Of a stretch of DNA of 64,000 nt, positions 38,656 through 50,897 are shown piece by piece. Both the position numbers and the translations under genes were made by a program. Source of the DNA: Cardinalis cardinalis. Its lineage: Eukaryota > Chordata > Aves > Passeriformes > Cardinalidae. The DNA lies in the NCBI GenBank assembly GCA_014549065.1, contig JACDOX010000058.1:372001-436000 (forward strand). The letters run 5' to 3'. Position 1 is the first letter of the stretch; every line of letters begins with the position of its first letter. The notes under the pieces are model-generated. The model was given only the letters and a program-made list of their open reading frames with translations. It was not told the origin of the DNA and did not search any database.

Positions 38656-40880
38656 CTGTAGGGAAGAAGAAATAGAATGTATTCATTATGATACATTTTA
38701 ATACAAAGCAGAAGACATCAAGCAAAACTTCATTAGCATAATCTCAGTTTCTTTTGACTACAGTTAAGCTTCCTGCTCTGAAGCCATAAGAAGATAACAG
38801 AAATCCGAAATAACTTTTAAAAGTTTTGCAAAAACCTCCACTCTCATCACTTCGGAATGAGGTTTACAGAAGCCCATAATCTACAGGCAAGATTAGTGTG
38901 ATAACACCAGCAAGAACAGTACAGCTAATGTGAAAGGAAACTACTCAATTTATTTGTGCTGTGTGAACAAGAAGCATTAAGCCACACAAGCAGGCAAAAA
39001 CACAGTTCCTTGAAAAGTACTTACTTACAGCAAATACATCTGGAATAATTTGAATAAATACCAGAAAAGGAAGTCATCATATGGGTAATATTAAGATATT
39101 CTAAGAATGCAAAAAGCACTTTGGGAACCCCCTAGAATCAATAATTGGAGTTCTCTGTTTCTCAAGGCAACATTAAATTCCAGTGAAGTGTAACTTGGAC
39201 AGTTCTTCATAAGAAGTAGCTCAGGGACTGTGTTAGGGACTGTGCGGTGCAATGAGGATCAGCAACAGGCACTAAGTCAGAAAGAAGGTGTACATCTGTC
39301 AAATCCTTAATGCTAAGCNTTTACTGAACCAGAAAAAATCTACTTCTATCCCAAAATCATGTCAAAATATGACAATCTGAAAAAAAGGAGGTAAGCACCA
39401 TTTCTGCTGAGCCACTCTTCCCCTACCACACACACTAAATTCTGCCCTTCACCAGACCATGACACTATTCATTGTGAAAGACAGAAAAAAAAGGAACCTA
39501 CTGAGAAAAAAAAAACAAAAAACGAACAGTCCACTTCATCAAATCATTTACAGGTTTAAAAGTTTACACAGACCTTGGAAATCCTACNGAATATATTTTG
39601 TTTCAGGAGTCAAATAAATAAATGTTCACATAAAAATGGACTTAGCAGATACATAAAATGAAAAAAAGCCAAACTTTACTACTGCTTAAGCAAAGCAAAG
39701 TAATCCATAGAGCTATTACTTCTTCCAAGAGCAAAGCCAGTTTGGCACATTTACTTCTAGCAGATGCAAGTTGTGGCAAGAAGAAAAATAAGAAAAAAAC
39801 ATGTACTGCCAGGTGATAGCATGAAGTTTTCAAAGGCACCTGGAGATAAAAGATCACCCACCACAACATCCAGCTGTAAAAGGGAAAGACTCAGTAACAC
39901 TTTGGTACAAAAGGAGCACAGTGATTATGAAAGACCAACAGCATGTTATCNGAGATGCTTAGACTGTGGCAGGAGCCAGGCAGGAATGTAGAGTTCTTAT
40001 TCCATGAAACNTGACCAAAGGAGCAAAGGAAAAGAGAGCATCCTGTGCCCAGTGCAGTGAGGACAATAATTCACACTCAAATGGTTTGCCTGTGCCAGCA
40101 TCACAGCAACTGCTGCAACAGAAGACCTATCACAGCCCCAACCAGCATTGTTCAGTACTCAGCTGGAGAAGAAACTTGGCTATCAAGTGTATGCAAGAAC
40201 AAAAAGGCACTTACTAAATCAAAATTCATTCAAAATGCAAGACATTATAAAAGAATGCTTTGATCTGGACTCATGTAGTGCAAACATATTACTTTCTGCA
40301 ACATCACGCTGATTTTACCGACATTCTCTCTTTAACATAAAAGTAACATGTAGACACACACAAGAATAGTCCAAATAAAAACCCACCACTAAGATCTGCC
40401 CTCGTGACAAATGAGAGCACTGTAGACATATAGAAGATCCAGCTGTGTATACTAAAAATAACCCTTAAGTGCTTCTAAGTTGCTGAGACTGACACCAAGA
40501 GTAAAATAAATTATGTGGACATTCATCACAGGCATCCATCAGCAGTAAAGACAATGTCAATAATCTTTTCCTCTCCACAGGGACCACATTACACATTGAT
40601 AGAGTTACATCAGGATCTCTTTATCTTTTTCTTGACTCATGGAAGATTTGAGTGCAGATATGCATCAACATAACATCTTCNATCATATCCTCAGACTGAG
40701 AGGTGAAAAGAAGGGCACAGTCAATGCTAGTTCAAACAGTGGTTCTCAACTCCAACTTCCAGAATTAAAAGACTTTACACATATGAGCAGAAAAAAAAAA
40801 AGGCAGGAACTGTAACTTACAGCATTATGCTACCAAAAAGAACATATGTTTGAGAGGGTGCATTACATCACTCTGTGCTG
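38656..40880. other. Intron just upstream of the NSMCE2 exon
   Basis: Contains the polypyrimidine tract of the exon acceptor (on the minus strand, 38656-38680). The remainder is unique and AT-rich with A homopolymers near 39488, 39511 and 40790. Open frames at 39642-40263 lack homology. Confidence 0.55.
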
Positions 40881-41388
40881 GTGCTACCTCACCTCAAGTG
40901 CTGNGTGCAGTTTTGGGCAGCACAATGTGAGAAAGATATAAATCTGTCAGTGAGCACCCAAAGGGGGGCCATGAAGATGGTAAACAGCTTAGAGGAGGAG
41001 CTGTATGAGAAATGGCTGAGGTCAGCCCAGAGAAGGGGAGGCTAAGGGCTGCAATCTGCAGCCTCCCCACAAGGGGAAGTGGAGGGGCAAGTACCGACCT
41101 CTGCTTTTTGGTGGCCAGCAACAGGACCCAAAGGAACAGCATAAAGCTGTGTCAGGGGGATTTAGGTTGGGTATTAGGAAAAGGTTCTTCACCCAGAGGC
41201 TGGCCAGGCACCAGAACAGGCTGCCAGGGAAGCAGTCACAGTGCCGAGCTTGACAGAGTTCAAGAAGCATTTGAACGATGCCTCAGACACATGGTGGGAT
41301 TCTTGGGGTGTCCTGGGCAGGGCCAGGAGCTGGACTCGATGGCCTTTGCNTCTCTCTTCTAGCTCAGGATACCCTTATGGTTGTATGC
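40881..41388 (+). mobile_element. CR1 LINE, 5'-truncated 3' fragment (copy 1)
   Basis: Plus-strand sequence matches the C-terminal reverse-transcriptase region and 3' UTR of avian CR1. GTGCAGTTTTGGGCAG corresponds to the usual CAGTTCTGGGCC, TTTAGGTTGGGTATTAGGAA is the standard block before the FF motif, and AGGCTGCCAGGGAAGCAGT and GGGCCAGGAGCTGGACTCGA are standard. The end is a degraded CTATG-type repeat. The copy is 5'-truncated, as most CR1 insertions are. The 116-codon plus frame (41012-41362) and the two minus frames here are shadows or remnants. The 3' end (GGGCCAGGAGCTGGACTCGA) differs from copies 2 and 3, so it belongs to a different subfamily. Confidence 0.92.
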
Positions 41389-43377
41389 ACACAAATAAAC
41401 TTTGTCTGTGCCACTGTGGAGCTACAAAAGTTTGCATGAAGACATCTCACTAACCTCAAGAGAATGCTTATATAAAACTCTCCCTCAGCACCTAACTAAT
41501 CACACAACTTGCTGCCATAGGTCTATTAAAGTAAAGTAACCTGCTATTTGTTAAGGNCAACATGAACAATTCCACCAGCTATCGAGAGAAAAAAAAAAGT
41601 CATTCACACCAGCTGAATTCCCAATAGCAACACATTACTAGATTGTGGGGACAGCCCAGCAATGCAGCACATATGACAAAGGATCAGACAACTACCTCAT
41701 ACAGAAACCTAGAGTCAGATGTGAGAGATGCTCAAAGAATGCACTTTCTTGTAGTTTAACTTCTTTCATGTTTACAATTTAAATTCAGTTTCTGTTCACT
41801 TCCACATGATTGCTTTCATTAAAATGATTAGTAGAGACACCATCCCTGACCACACTCAGTACTGNACCACACACATGCTATTACTGAAATGCCAGGTAGA
41901 CCTTCTGGAAGGTCAACACATCACAGGTGAATAATAAGGCATGTCCACCCACTATAATAACAAGCAAATACATTTTGCTCTGCACAAGCAATTTCTCTTT
42001 GCTGCTGCATATCCTAGACCTAAGAGAGGGTTAGAAGAGGATTGAGAATGGTCTACACAACAACATAAATTAAAACAAATGAAAGAAAATATCCCATTAG
42101 TCCTAGATCCTCACAGTGGGACAGAATTACAACATCTTACACACTACATCAGCACAACACCTTTACAGGTTCATTACAGTTTTCTTTAGCTCTTGCCACC
42201 CACCCACTCCTACTCTACAGATTCTTGATGGATATAGGAATGATGAGATCAGCATAACAAAATGTCTGAGGGCAATACAAACATAGGGTATGGCTAAAGG
42301 GACAAGGCAAAATTTTCAGTGTTTAGGGCACCAAGTTGGGGTCATGCTCCTTCTTGGTCTCAGCAGCATGTCAGAGAAATGCTTGCCAGCAGACCTGAAG
42401 TCACTGACATGTTCAGTTCCTCAGAATAAATTGCTTCACATGAGAACCATGAAAGACACGTTAAGCAAACAACTGTTGGTTTAGCAGCACNGTCAGCCAA
42501 AACCAGCATGCTAAGTAACACCTTGCAGCCATTAGTCAATCCATTGAGAGCTACATTGATTTTGAAATGGGGTGGAGGCATACACACCCTACAAAGCATC
42601 CTGGAAATTACATGTAACGATGAACTGGGAGTGTTCAGGACATATGGTGGAAAGAAGTATCAGTCACAACATCTTGTTTACAGCAACAGAAAAAGCAAAA
42701 GCATCTGCTGTGCCGTACCAGCAAAGAACCACACCAGTTTTTACATGGGGGTCAGCAACAAGGAAAANAGATATGTTATATATAACATACATATACATAC
42801 ATGATCTATCAGCAGTCCTGATAAGAAAATACATTTGCAAACAGTAAACACATAATTGTTTAGCAAAACAGCTGTAGCTAAACTATCAAAAGATCCATTT
42901 ACTCATGGCCTCACAGCGCACCACCTGGTCAGAGCCATACGTGCCGAAGGGTTTTTGTGCTTGACAGGCAGTGCTTATGGAATGAGCCACTTCATGACAT
43001 GTCTTCTGCCAGTATCTGTCTGTAAGGATACACCTTCCTCTCATGAATTCTTCCATGGAGTGTGTCTATTCTATGCCTAAACTGTTAAAACTATGCCTCC
43101 AAAAATCAGGCTTTTTGAAAGGCCAGCTTGGAGAGCCTAAGGGAAGAGTAAATGCAGAGTATTCCAAGGGACAGTCTGGGGAATTTTTATTTCATCAATT
43201 ACCATAACCACCAAGTCAAAAATAAATTATTCTGTTCCAGACCAATCTCAGAACGAGTAAGGTCAAAGGTATCATGGACTAAAATTGGACCAGTTTGCGG
43301 TATTAGTCTCCATACAGCAAGGGATCAGTGTCTAAAAAGGACTAATTAGCATAACCCTGCATGCTGCACTGCAGCAT
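41389..43377. other. Unique intron block
   Basis: No repeat family was recognised. Short palindromes occur: GTTATATATAAC at 42775-42786, and ATGCTGCACTGCAGCAT at 43361-43377 next to the MIR. Open frames at 42290-43349 lack homology and splice context. Confidence 0.5.
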
Positions 43378-43600
43378 TTAATAATTGTCCTACCCAGTCC
43401 CAAAACACTTCACAAACATTAAAAAATTTAGCCTGAAACGCCCATTGTGACATGTACCATGTATTTTACAAATGGAGAGGCTGTGGCATTAGGAGATTAA
43501 TAACTTGGCCTAAGGTTGCACAAGGAGACTGCGGCAGAACCCAGAATAAATAAATCTCAGTTCTGTGCTTTGAGCACAAAGCTATCCTTTTACCTTCTCC
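43378..43600 (-). repeat. MIR SINE relic (antisense)
   Basis: In order: AAAACACTTCACAAACATTA, GTATTTTACAAATGGAGAGG, AGATTAATAACTTGGCCTAA, GGTTGCACAAGGAG, GGCAGAACCCAGAATAAA and CAAAGCTATCCTTTTACC. These follow the antisense MIR order (AGCACTTTACATGCATTA, CATTTTACAGATGAGGAAAC, AGGTTAAGTGACTTGCCCAA, GGTCACACAGCTAG, GGCAGAGCCGGGATTC). A nearly full-length copy. Confidence 0.7.
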
Positions 43601-44162
43601 TTTAGCTGAGGGAAAGTTCAAATTTACATGTGCATTTGGTTCACTCTCTATAAGGAGACTTGAAACAGCTTGTGGCTGCTTGGCAAACCTTGTGATAAAA
43701 GAACAGCATTCTGCCTGTCACAGAAATGCTCCACTGGTCTTTGCATTGCAGTGGTTCAGCATGTGACACACCATGGTTATTTTTTAGCCTTTTTGCTCTT
43801 CTCTCTCTAGCACAGAAGGCCTTTAGCTGCATATTTTTATCCTGTCACTGTTCCAAGGTACTCTTTCTCAGGGCTATCTTTTGTGTCCCTGGTATTTGGA
43901 AGCTTGCCAGTACCATCCATTTTATTTCTCAGAAATTTCTTGCCATACCTGAACTATGTTGCAGTTTCCTCAAATCTGTGACACAATCTACAAAAGAACT
44001 GTCTTTTCATAGAATTCTGAATTCTCACCAGTCTTTCAAACCATGCATTTTTTGTTCCCTGTAATTTAATTCCTGCAAAATATGGACTTTTGAAGTTTAA
44101 TTTATGGATATTATTGACATTTGAGTTTTGTGAAGTATACAAACATTCCTGCTTGCTAATGA
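43601..44162. other. Intron with a chance open frame
   Basis: A 112-codon plus-strand frame (43726-44064) lies in pyrimidine-rich sequence. Its product is Ser/Cys/Phe-rich without a recognisable family. Confidence 0.45.
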
Positions 44163-44184
44163 ACTTTTAAAAGACTTTTAAAAG
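44163..44184. repeat. 11-bp palindromic tandem duplication
   Basis: ACTTTTAAAAG is present twice in direct tandem; each unit contains the palindrome CTTTTAAAAG. Confidence 0.9.
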
Positions 44185-46464
44185 NCAGCTGACGGGGCAG
44201 AATTTCTTCATTTTCCAGATTCTTTGTTGTTTCATTTATGAAACGGAGGGTGATTAGTCACTCAGTGCTATAAAGCTCAGAGGTATGCAGTTATTTAAAT
44301 ATTTATATTCTTTTGGGACAGCACAAAAAAGGATANGGTGATGTTTCCACCTAACTCCAAACTCAGATTAATTTATACTGTATTTGCACTACAGCCATGT
44401 GCCTCTGCATTTGGTTATCAAACACTGATAGCAGCTGCATCTTTTGAGGAAAAACTTCTTATAGTTCCTGCTGGGACCTAATTTCTTACCTTTGTGAATT
44501 TGATTTTGTGAAGGAACTCAATCAATTTTTCAGACAGGCAGCTTCAGGTCCTTCAGGAACAGGTGTGCCAGCCTACCACATCCTAGAAAGAGCCAGTTCA
44601 GAACCTGGGGGCCTCACATTTTCTGAACTGACATAACTTCAAAATGTCTGAACCAGATATGGACATATCTAAATCTGCTTATTTCAGANAACAAATGCCA
44701 AGAATTGGCTGAAAATAATAGTAAGAATGTCAAAACAGCCTCTCAGAGCATCTCATATCATAGAGAAAGTAGCTATTCTTCCTGTATTTATCTCTGCTAT
44801 GCAACAAAAGCAAACAGAAATGCATGTCACCTTTCTTTCTTGTCTAACAATTCCTACATCCTATTATTTCATCCTTACCTCACTAAATAATTTATTATTA
44901 CAAATATGCAGCCTTTCAATACACATATTTATTTTACCTAAAGGTAAGTCAAAGTTTGCTGTGATTATTTATTATAACCAATTTTTTTTTTCACTGAGAG
45001 GGAAAATAACATGGGAGCTAAGTAAATTTGTGGGTTGAGTCACCCATACACTTTGTGAATCATGTGAGAACCAACTCTAAGTGAGTCACCACTGTAACTG
45101 AATCAGGCTGCAAAATTTCAGCTCAACCTAAACAGTCATTTATTATTCTTCAATGGCTAGNTACAAACCCTTAGCAAATATCAGATCATTTGTTGATGCA
45201 CAAATAAAACACTGCACTTGGAAACATCTGCAAGGACAGTCAAAAAGTATATCATCATTNAGCAGCAGGAGCTGCAGTATGAACACAGCTCAGCTGCAGC
45301 CAGGATTGCCTAAGGGCCCACATCTGATTCAGGAGATTCAACACCTCTGTACATCATGGCTGCAGGGCTGGGACTCCAGTTGAGCAACACCTTTGCAGAC
45401 TATTGTGAAATACCAAGAGAGGCAGATTTGTAAGGGCTGACCCACACTTATGACACATACTGCCTTAATAAACCAGGCCAGCACAACAGAAAATCACTGT
45501 CAGCAGGATTCAAATATCCCAAATACTGCTAAAGTAACAGTATGAAGGTNAGGCAGGGTTGCTGTGGTTCCAAAACAGCACATCAACGAAGTGGTTGTAG
45601 CCAGGGTGTCCCCAAAATAAAATTGCCTGTACCTTCCACAGTTTCCTTCCCCTACTTTAAACACAGCTGCACACATTCAACCCTTAAAAAGAAGGTAAGC
45701 AGTGAGAGGCACACACTGCTTCCAGGGGTACTGGGGTGCATCCAAGCAAACTCTCTCAATTCCTGACAGTCATTTCAGTAAGGCTATTAATGGACTTGGG
45801 CCACCCTGGTTGCTTTCTGTCTCCTGTTTAGAAAGGAACCATATATATATGGGTGGGATTAATGTAAATGAGCACCAGGTGAAGAAACAAAACTGCCTGT
45901 GTGCGTGCAAAGTTTACAGCCTGAACAGCATCTCTTGGGGTTCCCATATGTTAGAAGTTTCNCCTCAAGCAAAATGCTCCACTCCACATACATTTTAACA
46001 GAAAAAATCCACTCATTTGTATTTACCCCAGTTACTGACTATGGCAGAGAGAACATGGTAAACATCCTTTTTTTTCTTCCCAAGACACTTTGTGCAGTGC
46101 TTTTCAAAGTGCAAAGGGGTAAAAATAAGCAAAGAAAGGGGATTTTATTGAAATACCAGTATTAAAACTACCTGTTACCAATAACATTAAAATGGCTCAC
46201 AAAACCAACAGTAAATGTGAGTATTAAAGGTGTGGTTTTCCCAAGGTACCAAACTGAAGAAAGCTCAAGGATATTTAGCACCTTAATCTTTTCAGCATTT
46301 CTAAAAGCCTGTCATTTGCTGTAAGGGTTGCACTAAATATTCTTAACGACTTTAACAAAACAGAAGTCTGTCTTCATCTTGTTTTCTGTATGTTTTATTC
46401 TACATACGAAGTATGAATATGACAAAGCAAAAATTTTGCTTTGGAAATAAGCTACACAGTTGGC
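44185..46464. other. Unique intron block
   Basis: No gene or repeat family recognised. Contains CCATATATATATGG at 45839-45852, a perfect 14-base palindrome, and two TGAGTCAC motifs near 45035 and 45083. Open frames at 45153-46165 are short, carry Ns and lack homology. Confidence 0.5.
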
Positions 46465-46708
46465 ATTAGTATCTGCATCTTAGTNGAAAGCCACCTTGCT
46501 TCATACTCTCCACAACAAAGGAAACTTGAAAAACTGTGAGCAGTGTAAAAAACTGCAATTAAGCACAATAGTAGCAATAGCAATACCTAACTGTAGAGTG
46601 GACTGGATGAATTCTGGTAGCTGACTCTAGACTAGGAAGCACACAAGAAGAGTTTTTAAAAATTCAAGGATATTTGTTTTGCAATCCTCTTGCAATTCAT
46701 ACACAGTA
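46465..46708 (+). repeat. 244-bp dispersed direct repeat, copy A
   Basis: Begins ATTAGTATCTGCATCT and ends TTGCAATTCATACACA. It is about 90% identical by eye, essentially without gaps, to 48994-49237 in the same orientation. Shared blocks include GCAATTAAGCACAATAGTAG, GGTAGCTGACTCTAGA and GAAGAGTTTTTAAAAATTCA. Identity stops abruptly at both ends. It could be a flanking terminal repeat of a degraded element, two insertions of one unknown family, or a local duplication. Confidence 0.92.
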
Positions 46709-48993
46709 TTATGGTTCAAGACATGGTGAAGGAGCAAGGCTATCTTCTTCTCCTCATACCTAAAAGTTCTGCCATAAATAGAGTTTATATGAAAATTAAT
46801 TTTGGTGCACTAGAGATACATAGCATTTTGTGCTAAGTAGTTCTGCCTGAGCACAGATGAAGGCATGTAACAGCAAAACCAACTTACAATTTTATTCTTA
46901 TAAAAATGTTGCTTTGTTTTAACAGTGTTTTAGAAACTGTGAGGCAGATGGTGCATCTGTTTTGGCAAGGTTGATTCAGCAAATGCATCAGGCTGCTGAA
47001 CCAGTTTACCAAGCTGCTGATTAATTCTCATATTTAGCAAATACATTAACATGGATATTAGAGCTATTTTTCTTTCTTTATTATCCCACTCAAACTGATG
47101 GGAATTTAGACATTGATTTCAGTAGGAGCAGAAGAAGGCCCTAAGGTGATTTCGGATTAACAACCTGTTTACTCTTGTATGCCTCTGCTTGTTTGACTAA
47201 GATCACTAAAACCTATATTTTCTACAGAATGGAAATAAAGGGCTAAATCCTAAAACAAGTACAGTTCAGTTTTATCTTCGGAAGCTCCAACAAAACACTG
47301 ATTTATGCCAGATGTGTAGCTTATTCCTGTATAAATACAAAGTGTGATTGATCCTTCAAAGACCTTNATACAGCAACCACTGTTGAAATCTGTTATTCTT
47401 CCAGAGGGATGTTTTCCATATTCTCTGGGTGTACCTCCAGTGCAAGTCAGGCAAGTTTCATCAATTTTTACCCGTCTTGGGCTTTTTTTTTTCATTCATC
47501 TGATGAAATTCTTGTCCTCAAAAAGTTCTTTAGCCCNGACAGCATTTCTTCTTCATAGTCTCCAAAACAGCAATGTGAGTCATGTCGTCATTTTTCATCA
47601 GGAGTAAATGTAACCTTTATACTTTCAAGAAACAGCAGTAAGATATCTTAAGTACAGACTCATGCTTCATTCGAATCAACATTAGTTGAAAAACACAAAT
47701 CCTGGTTGAAACTTGAAGCCTAGACCCATCAAATTAATATATCTTTATTAATATACAGATCAGGATGGCAGTAATTCCATTAGAGTGAGCTCCATCTTTA
47801 ACACAGAGCAGTGAATTCAGTGATAGCACAGGGCTGCACTAAGCAAAACAAGCAAAAAACCCGAGTGCAATTTCCTTATAAACTGGGAATACCAACCTTA
47901 CTTATACTCAGTGAGTACAAATACCTCACTTGTCCCAGTCTGTGGGTGGTGGCAGAATTGCCTTTTATTTTGCACTTTACTGCAAATGCTGGGGAGACAA
48001 GTCTCTCCTTTGAGCCTTTCTGCATACCAGCATTCTTCCATTCATATTCGTGATGTTTTCTTATCCAGCATCCTATTGGGACAGCCCTCAATGGAGTTAT
48101 TAGCCACTAAATCCCAGGCCTTACTTCCAGTCTTACCCTTCTTGATTTACCAGTTCAGGGTGACAGCTTGCACCTCTTCCCTTGTCCTGCCAAACACTAT
48201 GTGCCCTCCTAGTACATNGAGTGATTATTTCCCTTGCACTGCACACTCTGAAATGGTAACATACCCTTTCTGCTCCATAGGTGTAACAGGATATCCCCGT
48301 TCCCTAATTTTTACAGGTTCCCTGCAGGCAGNCAGAGAAGTATGTTTTCAACTGGAGTTCTTTTCCTCTTCTTTGCTTACAGGTCCATCTTTGTAATTTA
48401 GCTTCAGAAAAAGAACTGGATCAGNAAATGAGCATTTTAGCTTAGCCTTTGCTCCTAGTATGCCAGGTAATGTTGCTGTTCCTCTGTAGTTACCAGTTTT
48501 TGCAAAGAGAAGGAGTGCTGTGTGGCAGCCTGGATTAATCTTGTTTACATAACCACCCTACGCATNTTTCCCATTGACCTTCCAAAATCCTTAGAGTCTA
48601 TCCACACCTTTCCTGTTATCTATCACAGTATCAAGAGCCTGATTTGTGCCATCAGATAACTGATGATGCCAGTCTCTGTCACTCTACCTGTTTGATTTTC
48701 AAAACAAATGCATTTACACTCTCTCTCTCCTGGTCCTCCTACTGGAGGAAAGCTCCTACCATACATTTGGGAATATATCCTTAAATCCTTTTCAAAATCN
48801 TGGTTTAGATCATTTTCCTTTAGTATGACGCCAACAAATGCTTTCACAACTGATTGTTTCTGTGCCAGCTGTGTGTCCTGCATGACTCAGCCCAACTTCC
48901 TGATTCCAGCACATCCCCTTTGTACTGAGCCTCCAAACTGGGTCCTCAGAAGTTTGACAAAACCTGAACACTTTTTTTGTTATAGGTCACTAC
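46709..48993. other. 2.3-kb interior between the 244-bp direct repeats
   Basis: Not identified. On the minus strand there are separate cysteine-containing open stretches (48623-48883, 47876-48091, 47250-47495) interrupted by stops and frame changes; on the plus strand a 161-codon frame runs at 47911-48396 in pyrimidine-rich sequence. None matches a family I recognise with confidence. 47088-47150 resembles the end of an old amniote repeat. No primer-binding site, polypurine tract or reverse-transcriptase motif was identified, so an LTR element is only a hypothesis. Confidence 0.4.
47088..47150. repeat. Ancient amniote repeat fragment
   Basis: AAACTGATGGGAATTTAGAC, CATTGATTTCAGTAGGAGCA and GAAGGCCCTAA closely follow the widespread motif AATCAATGGGAATTTTGCC, CATTGACTTCAATGGGAGCA and GATCAGGCCCTAA found in many bird and reptile repeats. 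The family name is uncertain. Confidence 0.5.
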
Positions 48994-49237
48994 ATTAGTA
49001 TCTGCATCTTGGTTCAAAGCCACCTTGCTTCATTCTCTCGGCAATAAAGGGAACCTGAGAGACTGTGAGCAGTGTAAAATACTGCAATTAAGCACAATAG
49101 TAGCAATAGCAATACCTGATTGTAAAGCGGACTGGATAAAATCTGGTAGCTGACTCTAGAAGAGGAAGCACACAAGAAGAGTTTTTAAAAATTCAGGGAT
49201 ATTTNTTTTGCAACTCTCTTGCAATTCATACGCAATG
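48994..49237 (+). repeat. 244-bp dispersed direct repeat, copy B
   Basis: The same-orientation partner of 46465-46708. It carries GGCAATAAAGGG, where copy A has CAACAAAGG, plus scattered transitions. Flanking sequence is unrelated to the flanks of copy A on both sides, and I see no clear target-site duplication around the whole block. Confidence 0.92.
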
Positions 49238-49969
49238 CCTTTTTAAAAAGCTAAATGCAAATTATCAATCNGGGTTTAAAATTATTATTAGAAATTAAAT
49301 CATATTCCAGCTCCCTAGCATGTATAGGCTCCCCCATTACACACAAGCCCTTGTTTCGTTGTTGGAAGTAATTAAAATCCAACCCTAATTTCTAAATAGT
49401 TCATATTTAAAATAAGAATTTCTGTAAATGAGACTGTGTGACAGCAATAGCAATTTACTCATGTCTTCAAAATGTGACAGCAAGGTGAGAAGAAACAGGA
49501 AAAAAAGAGAGTCCTCAACTGCAGTTCTAAGGCTGAAGGAAACAGTTCTGCCTGAGAGTCGGCAGGGCAATAGGAAAAACAGGAGCATGAACCAGAACAA
49601 TTCCTAAGTGGAGTACTCTTCAGATACACTGTTAAAGTGGTGTTTGTAAAAGCAAAATAAATTAAAAAGCTCAGCCTTAAATTTAAATACACTTTTCTTA
49701 ATATTGGTCTGGCTGACAAGAAAAGGTGTTAAGAGTAGAAATCTTATTTGTCTCTCCAAGAACTTACTGACACAGGAAGCCACACCACTACAAGTTTGGA
49801 CATAATACTGGGAAAAAAATCAGTACCTTTTTGACTATCAAAAACATTCTCCTTATGTGGTCTGATACTCACAGAAATTTTATGCTGCCTGATTAGAAAT
49901 TGTCATTTACCATAAGATTTAAAAGCATAAAAAAGTAATTTTTTTCTAAACTTATCACTCTGTGCCTGC
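49238..49969. other. Unique AT-rich intron
   Basis: No recognised repeat or gene. Minus-strand frames at 49385-49719 are pyrimidine-strand artefacts rich in Leu, Ser and Phe. Confidence 0.5.
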
Positions 49970-50450
49970 AGGTATTTTCTTTCTGTTATTTTTAAATTCA
50001 ATAGATAGATTTTTTGTCTTATTTCTCAGTTTCTACAAGGCTATCACATTTGTCCTCCAAGCTCTTTCAGGCTGCTAGCACAAGCCCTATGCTAGCCAAT
50101 TCTCTTAGTAACACCTCTCCTGCCATTTGAACTTCTCCCTACATCTTCCTGAATTTACATCCTTCTTATATTTAGCTTTTGAACTTGTTCTTCCTCTTTC
50201 TCATATAACTTTGCTTTCCCTTTTTAGATTCTTTTGACGCTCATCTCATCACCATTCATCACAGTTTTTAGTACTGCACTTTCCTTCTTATAACCCTATC
50301 AAACTTGCTTTTCCTTTGTTTCTCTGACTCACTGTCTATCACATGCTAAACTGATTCCTGTCTTATTACNAGCCTTAATTATGGGATGCCTCCATTCTTC
50401 CTTTTATATATTACATTCTCACTGAACACCTGCTGAGTCACTGGCAAAGG
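49970..50450. other. Strand-asymmetric pyrimidine-rich block
   Basis: Nearly 500 bases in which the plus strand is strongly enriched in T and C (for example CTTCTCCCTACATCTTCC and TTGTTCTTCCTCTTTCTC). It is not a simple repeat and matches no family I recognise. Since NSMCE2 is transcribed on the minus strand, the pre-mRNA here would be purine-rich. Confidence 0.5.
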
Positions 50451-50897
50451 ATTTAGGGAGCAGACATGGGTGCTGCAGGTTGCCTCCCCTGCACACAGGG
50501 GTCAGCAGGCTTGCAAGAACAGCAGTTTACACTGACCTCCTCACGGGGTCTTGTAGTGCTTTGCCTCCCAAGTGCACTCACTGGTACCTAGGATTATTTT
50601 GCTCTGAGTGCTTCTGCTGCACAGTTTCCTCACTGTCAGTGACCTCTTTAAGTTCACTTCATTATAAAGTGAAAATACACCATCCAAAGTGGAACAGTAT
50701 AACTCAGTGTGAGTAATTAACCTTGTAATTGCATCTCACACTTCAACAGGAATCTTCCTTATGAGTACATGTCACAGTAAAATACTTAATCTGATTCTAC
50801 CCAGTAGTTATTTGCAATCAGATGAAATTTCAGCTATATCTCAGCCAATCACTTCATATTTTGGTCAGTGCCTGTAGTATAACTATTATCAATTCCC
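50451..50897. other. Unique intron, no feature seen
   Basis: Short unique block immediately next to the 3' end of the minus-strand CR1. An open frame at 50480-50716 has no homology. Confidence 0.5.

Noticed and set aside
41012..41362. 116-codon plus frame and opposing minus frames
   Set aside because: Entirely within CR1 copy 1; remnants and antisense shadows of the LINE.
43726..44064. 112-codon plus-strand frame next to the MIR
   Set aside because: Pyrimidine-rich composition explains the lack of stops; no domain or splice support.
47911..48396. The longest open frame in the window, 161 codons on the plus strand
   Set aside because: It is pyrimidine-rich, contains Ns, and has no recognisable domain. 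It is on the strand opposite to NSMCE2 and has no promoter or splice evidence.
46465..49237. Firm call of an endogenous retrovirus with two LTRs
   Set aside because: The repeats do not have convincing TG...CA ends, and no primer-binding site, polypurine tract, RT motif or target-site duplication was seen. Kept only as an open hypothesis.
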